A DNA stretch of 64,000 nucleotides, from NCBI GenBank assembly GCA_046483075.1, contig JAWODV010000112.1:14518-78517 (forward strand), given 5' to 3'. The notes beneath the pieces were generated by a model. That model did no database searches. It saw only the letters and a list, made by a program, of their open reading frames with translations, and was not told the origin of the DNA. Below, in pieces: positions 34,917 to 44,225 of this stretch. This stretch comes from JASMTM01 sp046483075. GTDB lineage: Bacteria > Thermotogota > Thermotogae > Petrotogales > Kosmotogaceae. Position 1 is the first letter of the stretch. Each line of letters starts with the position of its first letter. The position numbers were made by a program, and so were the translations under genes.

Positions 34917-36113
34917 ATGGAAAGAGTAATTGATAGAATACATGATGATATGGAAATGCTTGAACCCTATAGTGATCAGTTATCTTTAGGAGATTATGGG
35001 AGTTCGGAGTTAAATACAGTGATAAAAAAAGCATGGACAGAAAATTCAACATTTAGAAGGAATAGATTTTTTGAATATCAAAGTCTCGGTTTTCCTGATT
35101 GGAAAAAAATTTCATTAAAAGATCTTCATATTCCCTCATGGATAAATAATTTGAGTGCACCAATTAATATAGAAGGAAAAGGCGATTTTAAACCAGTAAA
35201 CGAAATGTCACATTCTGAAAGGAAAATGTTCGAAGGTCTTGATTTTGAAGGATCTGACCGGAAGATACTTTTACTAGCTGACGTTTTTCATTCAAATGGA
35301 TATATATTCAAAGGCTTTGAAACAACGTTGAAAATAAGTACAGAAACAGACACAAATTTTCCTTCTTATATAACAAACCTGTTTATAATACCAGAAAATT
35401 CAGACGTAAAAATTCATTTAGAAAACAATTCTGAAGGTCTTCAAGTAATGAATAACAGATTCCTTTTGCAGAATAATTCAAGACTGGAGATTTTATTTTC
35501 CGGAGTTACAGATAAAAATGCTTTTAGTTTCATCAACAACTTTTATATGCTTGAAGATGGCTCTGAACTGAAAATTATGGATTTCAATATAACAGACGGG
35601 ACCACTGTCCCTCATCATTTCATATTGAGTAAAGGGAAAAAATCAAAGGCAAATATCATTCCTGCTTTTTTTGCAGCAAATCGTGGTCAAATTGATTCTC
35701 AGTACGTTATAAAGCTTTTTGGTAAAGAGTCACATGGTATAATAAATGGTATAGGAATGCTTAAAGATTTTACAAAAGCAGTTTTCAGACCATCCGTTCA
35801 TATTGTAAAGGAAGCAAGGGGTGTTATCGGAAAAGAGCAGAGTAATATTATTATGCTTTCAGACAGTTCTCATGCTTTAGCAATTCCAGGTTTATTTGTG
35901 ACTGAAAACGAAGTAGAGGCATTTCATTCTGCTACAGTAGGAACGGTTAATGAAGATCATTTGTACTATTTGATGAGCAGAGGTTATAGTTTAAATGAAG
36001 CGAAAAAGATGATTGTCGTTGCAATGTTTGGTACATTTTTTAACGAAATAAAAAGTAGCTTTAACCAAGAATATGAGAGGTTGAAAGATGATATCGCAAA
36101 AAGAATTGACTGA
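34917..36113 (+). CDS. sufD: Fe-S cluster assembly protein SufD
   Basis: This 398-aa protein is a SufB paralogue that completes the SufBC2D complex. The N-terminal part is variable; the C-terminal half contains HGIINGIGMLKDFTKAVF, ARGVIGKEQSNIIMLSDSSHALAIPGL and a final HLYYLMSRGYSLNEAKKMIV, the typical SufD end. ATG 34917 follows GGAGTG. The gene overlaps sufS by 26 nt, suggesting translational coupling. Confidence 0.92.
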   Translation: MERVIDRIHDDMEMLEPYSDQLSLGDYGSSELNTVIKKAWTENSTFRRNRFFEYQSLGFPDWKKISLKDLHIPSWINNLSAPINIEGKGDFKPVNEMSHSERKMFEGLDFEGSDRKILLLADVFHSNGYIFKGFETTLKISTETDTNFPSYITNLFIIPENSDVKIHLENNSEGLQVMNNRFLLQNNSRLEILFSGVTDKNAFSFINNFYMLEDGSELKIMDFNITDGTTVPHHFILSKGKKSKANIIPAFFAANRGQIDSQYVIKLFGKESHGIINGIGMLKDFTKAVFRPSVHIVKEARGVIGKEQSNIIMLSDSSHALAIPGLFVTENEVEAFHSATVGTVNEDHLYYLMSRGYSLNEAKKMIVVAMFGTFFNEIKSSFNQEYERLKDDIAKRID

Positions 36114-37308
36114 TTATTTTGTCAAAAAAAAGGAAGACTTTCCGTTGTTCAGCAAGTTTCCTGATTTAGTTTATCTTGACAATGCAGCCACAACACAGAA
36201 ACCTGAATCGGTTATAGAAAGCATTAACAGTTATTATACGAAAAGAAATGCGAATGTACACAGAGCATTGTATGCACTGGCGGAAGAATCCACCAGGGTT
36301 TACGAAGAGTCTCGCAAGAAGGTTTCTGAATTTATCGATTGTGAAGATCGGGAAGTGATTTTTACTCGTGGCACAACTGAATCATTGAATCTACTGGCTT
36401 ATTCTCTAGCATTTTCTGATGAGTATAAAACATTTGTTGTACCAAAATTTGAACATCATAGTAATTACGTTCCCTGGCAACAGATGTCACGCTTTGGTAT
36501 AGAGTTTGTTCCCGTAAATATAGTCAATGGAACGCTTTCGATCAACGAAGTTAAAAAAATAATTGACTTGGTCAAAAAGCCATTTGTATTTTCTATTACT
36601 GGCTTAACAAATAGCCTTGGTTATAGAACCGCCTTTGAAGAGATAACCAATCTCGTTCACAAAAATAACGGGATACTGGTTCTTGATGGTGCTCAGTTAA
36701 TACCCCACGAAGGTTTTTCCTTTAAAAAATCCGGGGTTGATTTTTTAGCTTTTTCCGGGCATAAAATGCTTGGGCCAATGGGAATAGGAGCTCTTGTAGG
36801 GAAAAGGGATTTGCTGGAAAATATAAATCCCTTCGAGTTTGGTGGAGAAATGATTAATAGAGTATATGAAGAATCTACAACCTTCAATGAACTACCATAC
36901 AAATTCGAAGCAGGTACACCCAATGTAGCCGGAGCAGCTGGTATGGCAAAGGCTATGAATTACCTTAAAGAGATTGAACTTTCAAGGTTGAATAAATATA
37001 TAGAATTTCTCACAAAGAAGGCTATGGAATCACTGAAGAAAATAAATGGTTTAACGATTTTTAATGATAAAAATGCACATGGCATAATTGGTTTTACTCA
37101 TGAGTATGTTCACCCTCACGATCTGGCTGAATTACTGAGTAGATTGTCAAATGTTGCAGTAAGAAGTGGCCATCATTGTTCCCAGCTTCAAATGAAAGCA
37201 CTTGGAGTGTCTTCAATGTGCAGAGCGTCTTTTTACCTTTACAACACTCCGGAGGATGTTGACGCGCTTGTAGATGGTATAAAGAAAGCATTGAGGTGGT
37301 TTTCATGA
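36088..37308 (+). CDS. sufS: Cysteine desulfurase SufS
   Basis: This 406-aa PLP enzyme frees sulfur from cysteine as a persulfide. It starts with VYLDNAATTQKPESVI, has the PLP lysine K226 in SGHKMLGPMG, and the catalytic Cys364 in RSGHHCSQLQM. This short active-site loop is the class II (SufS) type that hands sulfur to SufU. The start lies within sufD with GAGAGGTTGAAAG upstream. Confidence 0.96.
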   Translation: MISQKELTDYFVKKKEDFPLFSKFPDLVYLDNAATTQKPESVIESINSYYTKRNANVHRALYALAEESTRVYEESRKKVSEFIDCEDREVIFTRGTTESLNLLAYSLAFSDEYKTFVVPKFEHHSNYVPWQQMSRFGIEFVPVNIVNGTLSINEVKKIIDLVKKPFVFSITGLTNSLGYRTAFEEITNLVHKNNGILVLDGAQLIPHEGFSFKKSGVDFLAFSGHKMLGPMGIGALVGKRDLLENINPFEFGGEMINRVYEESTTFNELPYKFEAGTPNVAGAAGMAKAMNYLKEIELSRLNKYIEFLTKKAMESLKKINGLTIFNDKNAHGIIGFTHEYVHPHDLAELLSRLSNVAVRSGHHCSQLQMKALGVSSMCRASFYLYNTPEDVDALVDGIKKALRWFS

Positions 37309-37733
37309 ATATTAAGGATCTTTACTCTGATATTATTCTTAAGCATTATCAGAATTCTTCAAATAAAGGTATATTAAATGATGCAACTGATGAAAAAGAA
37401 GGCGCCAATTTGTCTTGTGGTGATGAGTTAAAGATTTTCATGAAAATCGAAGATGATACTGTTGAAAAAATTACCTTTGAAGGCAATGGCTGTGCAATTA
37501 GTATTGCTTCAGCATCTGTTATGACAGAAATACTCAAGGGGAAGAGTTTTGATGTTGCAAATAAAATAATTGATAGTTTCATCAATATGTTAAAAGATGA
37601 GCCTTACAATGGTGAAATTCTAGGTGACGCAGTCATTTTTGAAAGTGTAAAACAATTTCCCGTACGGATAAAATGCGCTTCTCTTGCCTGGCACACTGCA
37701 AAACAAATCATAGAAAATAAAAAGAACCGGTGA
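37305..37733 (+). CDS. sufU: Sulfur-transfer scaffold SufU (IscU-like)
   Basis: This 142-aa protein receives sulfur from SufS. Conserved cysteines are in NLSCGDEL (~37-44), EGNGCAISIASASVM (~63) and RIKCASLAWHTA (~126), with the zinc-binding Asp in SCGDE. ATG 37305 overlaps the sufS stop (ATGA) and has GAGGTGG 5 nt upstream. It ends the operon. Confidence 0.93.
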   Translation: MNIKDLYSDIILKHYQNSSNKGILNDATDEKEGANLSCGDELKIFMKIEDDTVEKITFEGNGCAISIASASVMTEILKGKSFDVANKIIDSFINMLKDEPYNGEILGDAVIFESVKQFPVRIKCASLAWHTAKQIIENKKNR

Positions 37734-37743
37734 TAACCACCGG
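37727..37743 (+). terminator. Weak hairpin at the end of the suf operon
   Basis: CCGGTG (37727-37732) pairs with CACCGG (37738-37743) around ATAAC, overlapping the sufU stop codon. No T-run follows, so it may be an RNA 3'-end stabiliser or a rho-assisted stop. Confidence 0.4.
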
Positions 37744-37804
37744 CTTAACGCTGAAGTAACCCTCTCTAGTATTATATAATTTAATGAAGGGTAATTTCAA
37801 CTGT

Positions 37805-39001
37805 TTATACTTTTATTTTGTTGTACTCTCTAATTCCCTCTGCAAGTATATTACAGGCTAGTTTTAATTTTTCAGCTGACAAAACATAAGCAATTCTTAC
37901 TTCATTTTTGCCTTTTTCAGGGGAATTGTAAAAACCCTGTAGCGGAGCTACCATTGTAGTTTTTCCCTCGAAAGAGAAATCGGTAAGCATCCATTTCACA
38001 AAATCTTCAGCATTATCTACGGGTAAAGCTACAGAGATATAAAATGCGCCCTGAGGTTTGTGCATGACCACTCCATCAATTTTTGAAAGCTCTTCATAGA
38101 CAACATCTCTTCGTTTCTCATATTCCTTCTTAATGTTTTCAAGATAACTATCATTCAGTGTTAACAGCCCGATTGTACCCAATTGTGAAATTGCTGGAGG
38201 AGAAAGTCTTGCTTGAGCAAATTTCATTGCACTTTGCATTACTTCTTTGTTTTTTGAAGCAATTAGACCTATTCTTGCACCACAGGCACTGAATCGTTTT
38301 GAAACACTATCTACTGTTATTGAAAGGTCTTCAGGATAAAGTGATAGCAACGGATAAGATCTGGTATTGTCAAAGGTAAATTCTCTATATACTTCGTCAG
38401 AGATTAAAAATAGACCATGTTTTTTGGAAAGTTCTATTAGCTGGTCCATTTCTTTTCTTGTATAAACAGTTCCTGTTGGATTTGATGGATTTGAGAAAAG
38501 GATTGCTCTTGTTTTACGGGATATTACCCTTTCAAAAGCTTCTACAGGAGGTAATCTATAACCATTTTCAACGTGTGATGTTGTGGGAACAGTTTTTATA
38601 TTCAGTAAGCTTGCGAAGCCTCTGTAATTAGCATAAAAAGGTTCAATAACGATAACTTCATCATCCGGGTCAGCAATTGATGCAAGAGCGAAAATTATCG
38701 CTTCACTTCCTCCTGAAGTAACAATAATATCCTCAGGATTAAGATCAACTGCTCTTCTTTTGTAGTACTTGCAGAAATACTTTCTCAATTCAACTAAACC
38801 TGCAGAATGCGAGTAAGGAATAACTTTAGGACCATGTTCGTTAATGTATTCCATAAAAACATGCGGTGTTTCAATATCTGGTTGTCCAATGTTAAGGTGA
38901 AAGACTTTTATTCCTTTTTCTTTTGCTTTATCAGCATAAGGAACAAGTTTTCTTATTGGTGATGCAGGCATATATTTTGCCCTATTGGAAATTCCTGCCA
39001 T
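37805..39001 (-). CDS. PLP-dependent class I/II aminotransferase (AspC-like)
   Basis: This 398-aa enzyme belongs to fold type I aminotransferases. It shows FHLNIGQPDIETP near residue 35, TSGGSEAIIFAL near 94, FSNPSNPTGTVY near 170, and the PLP lysine in VSKRFSACGARIG (about 234). The substrate is unresolved (aspartate or a broad amino-acid range). A strong AAGGAGG site sits upstream. It is 21 bp after the last of four large secreted-protein genes on the same strand, so it is likely cotranscribed with them, though a functional link is not apparent. Confidence 0.9.
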   Translation of the reverse strand: MAGISNRAKYMPASPIRKLVPYADKAKEKGIKVFHLNIGQPDIETPHVFMEYINEHGPKVIPYSHSAGLVELRKYFCKYYKRRAVDLNPEDIIVTSGGSEAIIFALASIADPDDEVIVIEPFYANYRGFASLLNIKTVPTTSHVENGYRLPPVEAFERVISRKTRAILFSNPSNPTGTVYTRKEMDQLIELSKKHGLFLISDEVYREFTFDNTRSYPLLSLYPEDLSITVDSVSKRFSACGARIGLIASKNKEVMQSAMKFAQARLSPPAISQLGTIGLLTLNDSYLENIKKEYEKRRDVVYEELSKIDGVVMHKPQGAFYISVALPVDNAEDFVKWMLTDFSFEGKTTMVAPLQGFYNSPEKGKNEVRIAYVLSAEKLKLACNILAEGIREYNKIKV

Positions 39002-39022
39002 CTTTGAACCTCCTTATGTAAT

Positions 39023-40462
39023 TCATAAATCTATTTTTTCTATTAATTGCCAGTCGTCACCAGTATCACCCGGGAAGCAATTTTCTATGTTCGATTTATT
39101 AAACCTGAATGATTTGTTTGAAATTTCAACTCCATCAAGTAAAACAGTAACATTACCAATCGTAGGTTGTTCAATTTTATAGGCGTGAACATATATTTCA
39201 TATTTTCCTGGAATAACTTTTGGCAAGCTATAATATTCTCCGTCTTTGTTTCCTGACTGAACGTCAGCTTCTAGGAAACCAAATTCTTCTTTATTTAAGA
39301 AGTATACCCAGCCCGCAGGTTCCTTTATATATAGGTCTATATCAGCTTTCTCAGCTTCCCATTTAAGAAAAACCTCGAGTGTCGACTGTTTCTCTTTAAT
39401 AGCTAACAAATTCTTTTTTAGTACGCACTTGCCCTGATTTCCAGAAGTTGTGATATTAATAGTATTAATGCCTTCTTCAAATGTAATTTTAAAGGAAAAC
39501 TCATTTTCATCAAGCGAAAAAGAAACGGGTGAATTATTATGCGTTACTGAAAAACTATGGAAGTCTCCCTGGGCTGAACCGCTTATTTGGAGTGTATCAC
39601 CGGATTTATATTTCTGATTTTCATAGTCTTCAACCAGCGAAATTGTTGGTATATCTTTCATTGGACTAACATACGTTTTTTCGTTTCCATATATCGAAAC
39701 AGTATGTAATGGCATATTTGTATCAGCACTTGTGAATGATATCTTGAGTAAATAATGTTTGATTTCATGCATTACTGAGGTAATTTCATAAATTTGGGAG
39801 TAGTCAATAAAACTAGCATTCTGAGCTTCTATTTTTTCAGCAGAATCACTAACTACAAATAAGTAATATCCTGCACTATATAGTTTTTTCGAAGTCTCTT
39901 CCATTTTGTCCGTTTCTATATTTTCAAATCCATCAGTATCTGTAAACAAAATAAACATTGATGGAGAGGTTGTATTATCAATAGTTTTTTGTAAATATTT
40001 CAAGGGCTGCTCATCTGGGTTACCAATTTTGCTGAACAAAGTTCTTACAATAGTATTAGTTTCTAGCGAATCTGTCATTGTTACGGAATCAACGAAATAC
40101 TCCAGGCTGTGAAAATAGAATATTTTATCACTTTCAATATTTTTTAATGAACCAGTTATTTCTTCCAGTGAACGATGAACAGTTTTCACTTTGTTGTTCA
40201 TTGATAGCGATGTGTCAACAAAAAAATGAACATTTATTGATTCTGTTCCGATTTCTTTTAATAATGAAATATTGCAGGGTAATGTGTTATCATTTTCTGA
40301 AAATTCATTAGCATCGATAAGATAGTATCCATTCATGGATACTAAAAGATTGACCAATGGGAAGTTAGAAAGATCAAAATCCAAATATTCAATTGTGGAG
40401 AATGCGATACTGGATACCAGAACAAATAACAAAAATAATGAAGCCATTATTTTAAGAGTCAT
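39023..40462 (-). CDS. Secreted VWA protein with C-terminal YfaP/DUF2135-like domain
   Basis: This 479-aa protein has a signal peptide (1-22), the strand motif DLSNFPLV (30-37), and a VWA domain (~78-250) with an intact metal site DTSLS (83-87). An Ig-like segment (~275-345) follows. A YfaP/DUF2135-like beta domain (~360-479) has LKWEAEKADIDLYIKEPAGW and ends CFPGDTGDDW. I chose ATG 40462 with AGGTGA just upstream; this site overlaps the upstream gene's stop. The gene is last of four related secreted proteins. No anchor is visible. Function unknown. Confidence 0.75.
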   Translation of the reverse strand: MTLKIMASLFLLFVLVSSIAFSTIEYLDFDLSNFPLVNLLVSMNGYYLIDANEFSENDNTLPCNISLLKEIGTESINVHFFVDTSLSMNNKVKTVHRSLEEITGSLKNIESDKIFYFHSLEYFVDSVTMTDSLETNTIVRTLFSKIGNPDEQPLKYLQKTIDNTTSPSMFILFTDTDGFENIETDKMEETSKKLYSAGYYLFVVSDSAEKIEAQNASFIDYSQIYEITSVMHEIKHYLLKISFTSADTNMPLHTVSIYGNEKTYVSPMKDIPTISLVEDYENQKYKSGDTLQISGSAQGDFHSFSVTHNNSPVSFSLDENEFSFKITFEEGINTINITTSGNQGKCVLKKNLLAIKEKQSTLEVFLKWEAEKADIDLYIKEPAGWVYFLNKEEFGFLEADVQSGNKDGEYYSLPKVIPGKYEIYVHAYKIEQPTIGNVTVLLDGVEISNKSFRFNKSNIENCFPGDTGDDWQLIEKIDL

Positions 40463-40466
40463 GTTT

Positions 40467-43400
40467 TCACCTGACAATAATTTCATTATTTTCTGTTATG
40501 AATTTTACACCTTTTCCATCAGAAAGAAATTCTACATCTACGAATTCGTTGTATTCAGGATATATCATGTATTTATTGCCTTCAGTAACCGGAAAGAAAC
40601 TACCCTTTCCTGGTGATGTTTGTACAAAATTGTTAACGAGGTCGTCTACAGAAATAATTATATAATCTGCACCCTTTGTATGAATATTTCTGCCAGCGAA
40701 AATGAACTCCCTCTTCCCATCACTGTTGTAATCTTCAAGTTCTGCAATATTGAAAGGCCCTGGATGCCAGAGCTCACCAGTGATAGTACCACTCTCATCT
40801 ATTACAGTAACAACACTGCTTAAAATTTCTTTATTTTCCTGATCATAACAGTTAGCAATCAAAGTGAAATATGTTCTGTCTTTATTTTCGAATTTAATAA
40901 TTTTCTCCAATATGTAGTTTGGATAAATTGCGTAGATCCTTCTTTCACCAATGACTCTTTCCCAGATAACACTATTGTTTGCTGAAAGTGCAGTTAATAT
41001 AAGATTACTTTGAGATATGCTAATAGTGCTTCTATCTATTCTCCTAACCAGCAAAATATCTTTAATTTTATTTCTATTGAAATCGAACTCTAAAGGTGTA
41101 ATGACTTCAGTGTCTTTGAACTCTTTGATCCACTTTTTGCCATCTTCAAGAAAAGCTTCAACTACATTTTCTGATACCTTGTAGTCGATTTTCATTGGTA
41201 CGTTAACCTCTTTCTTATTGGAAAGTTCAGAAACATAAAGATTTGAAAGGGTTCTCACGTAGTAACCTTTGAAATCAGGCTCATAATCGATTTCAATTAT
41301 TTCCCTGCCATAAACAGTATCAATATATTTAAATTCATTGGCATTTGTTTCACCCCAGATTTCATAAAAGGCAACACTATCTTTTCCTACCATGAGCTGA
41401 ACAATATTTTCTGAATGAACTGCAGCATCTAAAATAGGTGTTACTAATAATGGAGTTGTTTTTTCGGTTAATGTTGACTTGATGACCTGTTTTGAAAATT
41501 TTATCCCGGTGGATTCCAAAGAGTCTTTGCCCGAAAAAAGTCCTTCAATATAGAGAATCCTTGAACTTCCTATATTCCAAAGAAGTACAGGATGAGTTTT
41601 CTTTAAAATTTCACCCTCACCGTATTTCACTGTCTCAATAAAATGGATTGGTAGATTCTTAACCACAAAATTATTTATTGCTATACTTTTTTGCTCATCA
41701 TTTGTTACCCATAAAGAATCATCAGTGAGTGTTTCATTTGCAGGTTTTTCGTTTAATAGGAAATCAGCGGAAGTAAAAATCAACTCCGAAAAAAAGTTAT
41801 CTGGATCATAAAGTGGTCTTGACGGAATTTCAAGAGTTTCAGAACCAATAATTTGATCCTCTGTTGTAGTTAATCCAATCAACTCCGTTAAATAAACTCC
41901 GGAACCTGAAAGGAGCATAAGTCCTTCTGAAGTTAGAAAAGAGTTTATAAGCTGACGTATATCACTGTCAAATAGTTCTTTAGTATCAAGTCTTGATGCA
42001 CCGCTAAATCCAAAAAACAATATTTCAAAGGACTTCACAATAGAGGAATTTTCTTTGAGAGTCTCAAGTGAGAGTCTCGTAACAGAAAAACCGAGCTCTT
42101 CAAAGAAACTATGTGCAGCATCTAAGTCCTGATTGAATTTACGAACATCTATTAAAGCCACATCACCGGTTCCGAGATAATGCATTTCAATTACGGTAGG
42201 TCTTGTTATTGTGAAATTGGCACAAAGACTTTTAGTCTGACTCTCAACTCCATTCAATGTCCATCCAGAAAATAATAAGTCTCCAATTTCATCAGCACAT
42301 ATTTCTATGCTGTTATTTTCTTTTACCCAATAGGTACTATCTTCGCCTATCTGTTTTCCGTTTTCGTCTATTCTTCTCACAACTACCTTAAAGGATTTTT
42401 CATAAACAGCTTCTATTGTAGTTGGTGAATTTAATTTAACATCAACATTTGCAGATGTCCCCAGATTTTTCCATGAAGAAAACTTATATTCCGTATCTTC
42501 TCCCTCAATTCTTGTTGATTCCTCAATTCTGAAGCTTCTCGGATAAATCGTTGCGTTTATTTTCGTTCCCAGAGGATACTGACCACAAAAACTGTTTGTG
42601 TACTCAATGTTGTTTACTTGAAAGTAAATATCTGGTTCTAATTCTTCGGGAAGGTTTGTCTCAATGTATAAAGGAACTTCCGGTTTTAATATTCTTACCG
42701 GATTAAAGGTTTTCCAGTCTTTACCCGTAGCTCCAGGGGACGTATTTTCCTGATTGGCGTCGATTGATTTGAACTGGAAGTTTTCCTGGAAAACAATTTT
42801 TTCTCTTGACTCTTCGCCCGGAAAATTCCATCTTACTATGAATTCGCAGTCAATAATTTCTTTCTCATTGCTTCCCGAAAATATATGAACCCTTGGATGA
42901 TATAAACCTTCCTTTATCTCGCTGAAAGGTATTTCATATAGTTCAAAACCACTTTGGTTATCGGTTGTTAGTTTTCCCGGGGTTTCGCTGTTCATAAAAT
43001 ACATTATTTCACCATCAGGCAGCGTAACATAAAGATCCAGGTCTGCTGTGTTGTCGTCCCACTTGATCAAAAACTGCAGTGCATTATCTTTTGGATAAAG
43101 AACATTTATTGTTTTAGATGTTCGACCTGCAAGGTTCGTTGCAGATACAGTTATTTTGTTTTCACCACTTACTAAAAGCAAGTTATGTGTAAAGGAATTT
43201 CCATTATCAAGAGATAAAGTTATTACTTCTTGTGGAAGTGTTTCTCCGTCACTGGTCACTTTTTCATGATTAACCGAAATGTCAGAAACATCCTTGCCTT
43301 CAACATAACCACTAATGAAAAGGTATGGTTTGCTAAAAGTCACACCATCACGCGGGCTTTCGACATGAATTACAGGTGGATTGTAGGAAATGTCACTTAT

Positions 43401-44213
43401 TATTCCAGTATATTTAAGCGTGCTAAAATTTTCTTTTTGGGAGGCATCGTTGTCAATTATTTCTATACTGACCTTTTCGAAACTATCTAGAATCTCACGT
43501 TTTATTGATAATTCATATATATAGTAGCCTTTCTTAAGTTTACTTTTTACCTTGGCACCTTCAATAAATGAACCATCACTTTTGTATATTGAAGCCTCTT
43601 GGGTCAGGAAATTTCCTGGAATAATATAAAATTCATGATCATCCAGTGATAAAATTACTGCATCACCATATTCCATTAATTCATAATTGGGAGAAGGTAG
43701 CGGAACATCATCGTTTACGATAACAAGAAAATAGTAATTATTTTCATCTTTTGCTGACTTAAGGACCGCACTAAGATCACTATCACCTGCAATTTCTTTT
43801 CCTCTTGTAGTGCTAAATTTTTTGGATAAACGCACTCCTGAAATATTTGCCCAATCATTATAAGAAGCATCAATATTTATTGTTTTTCCTTCATCAATGG
43901 AAAGCAGTGGTAGTGTCGATTTTTTGAAAGAGGGAATGTTGTAGGACATTTCTTTGTCTTCCACCTTTACTATAGCTTCCTCATTATCTAACGGGGTATT
44001 ACTAACGTACGTTATTATTAGCTCATTCTGAATTTTTTCTGCTTTAAGAATTTCCACAGAATCCCCATTTTCCTTTATTGCAGGAACTTCATTTGTACCA
44101 GATAATTTCAGTACTACAATAGGAAAACCTGCTGGAGCAATAGAGACTATTTCCATCGCAAAAATGCTAATAGTAGCTAATAGCAAAAGAATTATTACAA
44201 TAAAATTCTTCAT
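40467..44213 (-). CDS. Giant secreted multidomain protein (CBM9/DOMON-like, Ig-like, YfaP-like, GATase-like, FG-GAP-like)
   Basis: This 1248-aa protein begins with a signal peptide (1-19) and motif APAGFPIV. At ~115-240 a DOMON/CBM9-like domain begins IDASYNDWANISG. An Ig-like domain (~275-370) and a YfaP-like domain (~375-505; IKWDDNTADLDLYVTLPDG, closing SPGATGKDW) follow. Residues ~520-690 hold two beta repeats of the FSSW/FSGW kind. At ~695-800 lies a segment that could be a class I amidotransferase/ThuA-like fold (GDVALIDVRKF, ILFFGFSGAS, LMLLSGSGVY) without a recognisable catalytic Cys. The last ~190 residues carry FG-GAP-like DxNxD repeats (DYNSDGKREFIF). No VWA is seen. It sits 12 bp after the 603-aa gene. 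Confidence 0.7.
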   Translation of the reverse strand: MKNFIVIILLLLATISIFAMEIVSIAPAGFPIVVLKLSGTNEVPAIKENGDSVEILKAEKIQNELIITYVSNTPLDNEEAIVKVEDKEMSYNIPSFKKSTLPLLSIDEGKTINIDASYNDWANISGVRLSKKFSTTRGKEIAGDSDLSAVLKSAKDENNYYFLVIVNDDVPLPSPNYELMEYGDAVILSLDDHEFYIIPGNFLTQEASIYKSDGSFIEGAKVKSKLKKGYYIYELSIKREILDSFEKVSIEIIDNDASQKENFSTLKYTGIISDISYNPPVIHVESPRDGVTFSKPYLFISGYVEGKDVSDISVNHEKVTSDGETLPQEVITLSLDNGNSFTHNLLLVSGENKITVSATNLAGRTSKTINVLYPKDNALQFLIKWDDNTADLDLYVTLPDGEIMYFMNSETPGKLTTDNQSGFELYEIPFSEIKEGLYHPRVHIFSGSNEKEIIDCEFIVRWNFPGEESREKIVFQENFQFKSIDANQENTSPGATGKDWKTFNPVRILKPEVPLYIETNLPEELEPDIYFQVNNIEYTNSFCGQYPLGTKINATIYPRSFRIEESTRIEGEDTEYKFSSWKNLGTSANVDVKLNSPTTIEAVYEKSFKVVVRRIDENGKQIGEDSTYWVKENNSIEICADEIGDLLFSGWTLNGVESQTKSLCANFTITRPTVIEMHYLGTGDVALIDVRKFNQDLDAAHSFFEELGFSVTRLSLETLKENSSIVKSFEILFFGFSGASRLDTKELFDSDIRQLINSFLTSEGLMLLSGSGVYLTELIGLTTTEDQIIGSETLEIPSRPLYDPDNFFSELIFTSADFLLNEKPANETLTDDSLWVTNDEQKSIAINNFVVKNLPIHFIETVKYGEGEILKKTHPVLLWNIGSSRILYIEGLFSGKDSLESTGIKFSKQVIKSTLTEKTTPLLVTPILDAAVHSENIVQLMVGKDSVAFYEIWGETNANEFKYIDTVYGREIIEIDYEPDFKGYYVRTLSNLYVSELSNKKEVNVPMKIDYKVSENVVEAFLEDGKKWIKEFKDTEVITPLEFDFNRNKIKDILLVRRIDRSTISISQSNLILTALSANNSVIWERVIGERRIYAIYPNYILEKIIKFENKDRTYFTLIANCYDQENKEILSSVVTVIDESGTITGELWHPGPFNIAELEDYNSDGKREFIFAGRNIHTKGADYIIISVDDLVNNFVQTSPGKGSFFPVTEGNKYMIYPEYNEFVDVEFLSDGKGVKFITENNEIIVR

Positions 44214-44225
44214 ATTATTTCCCCC

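Noticed and set aside
37771..37780. ATTATATAAT as a promoter
   Set aside because: It lies between two convergent gene ends with no gene properly placed downstream on either strand.
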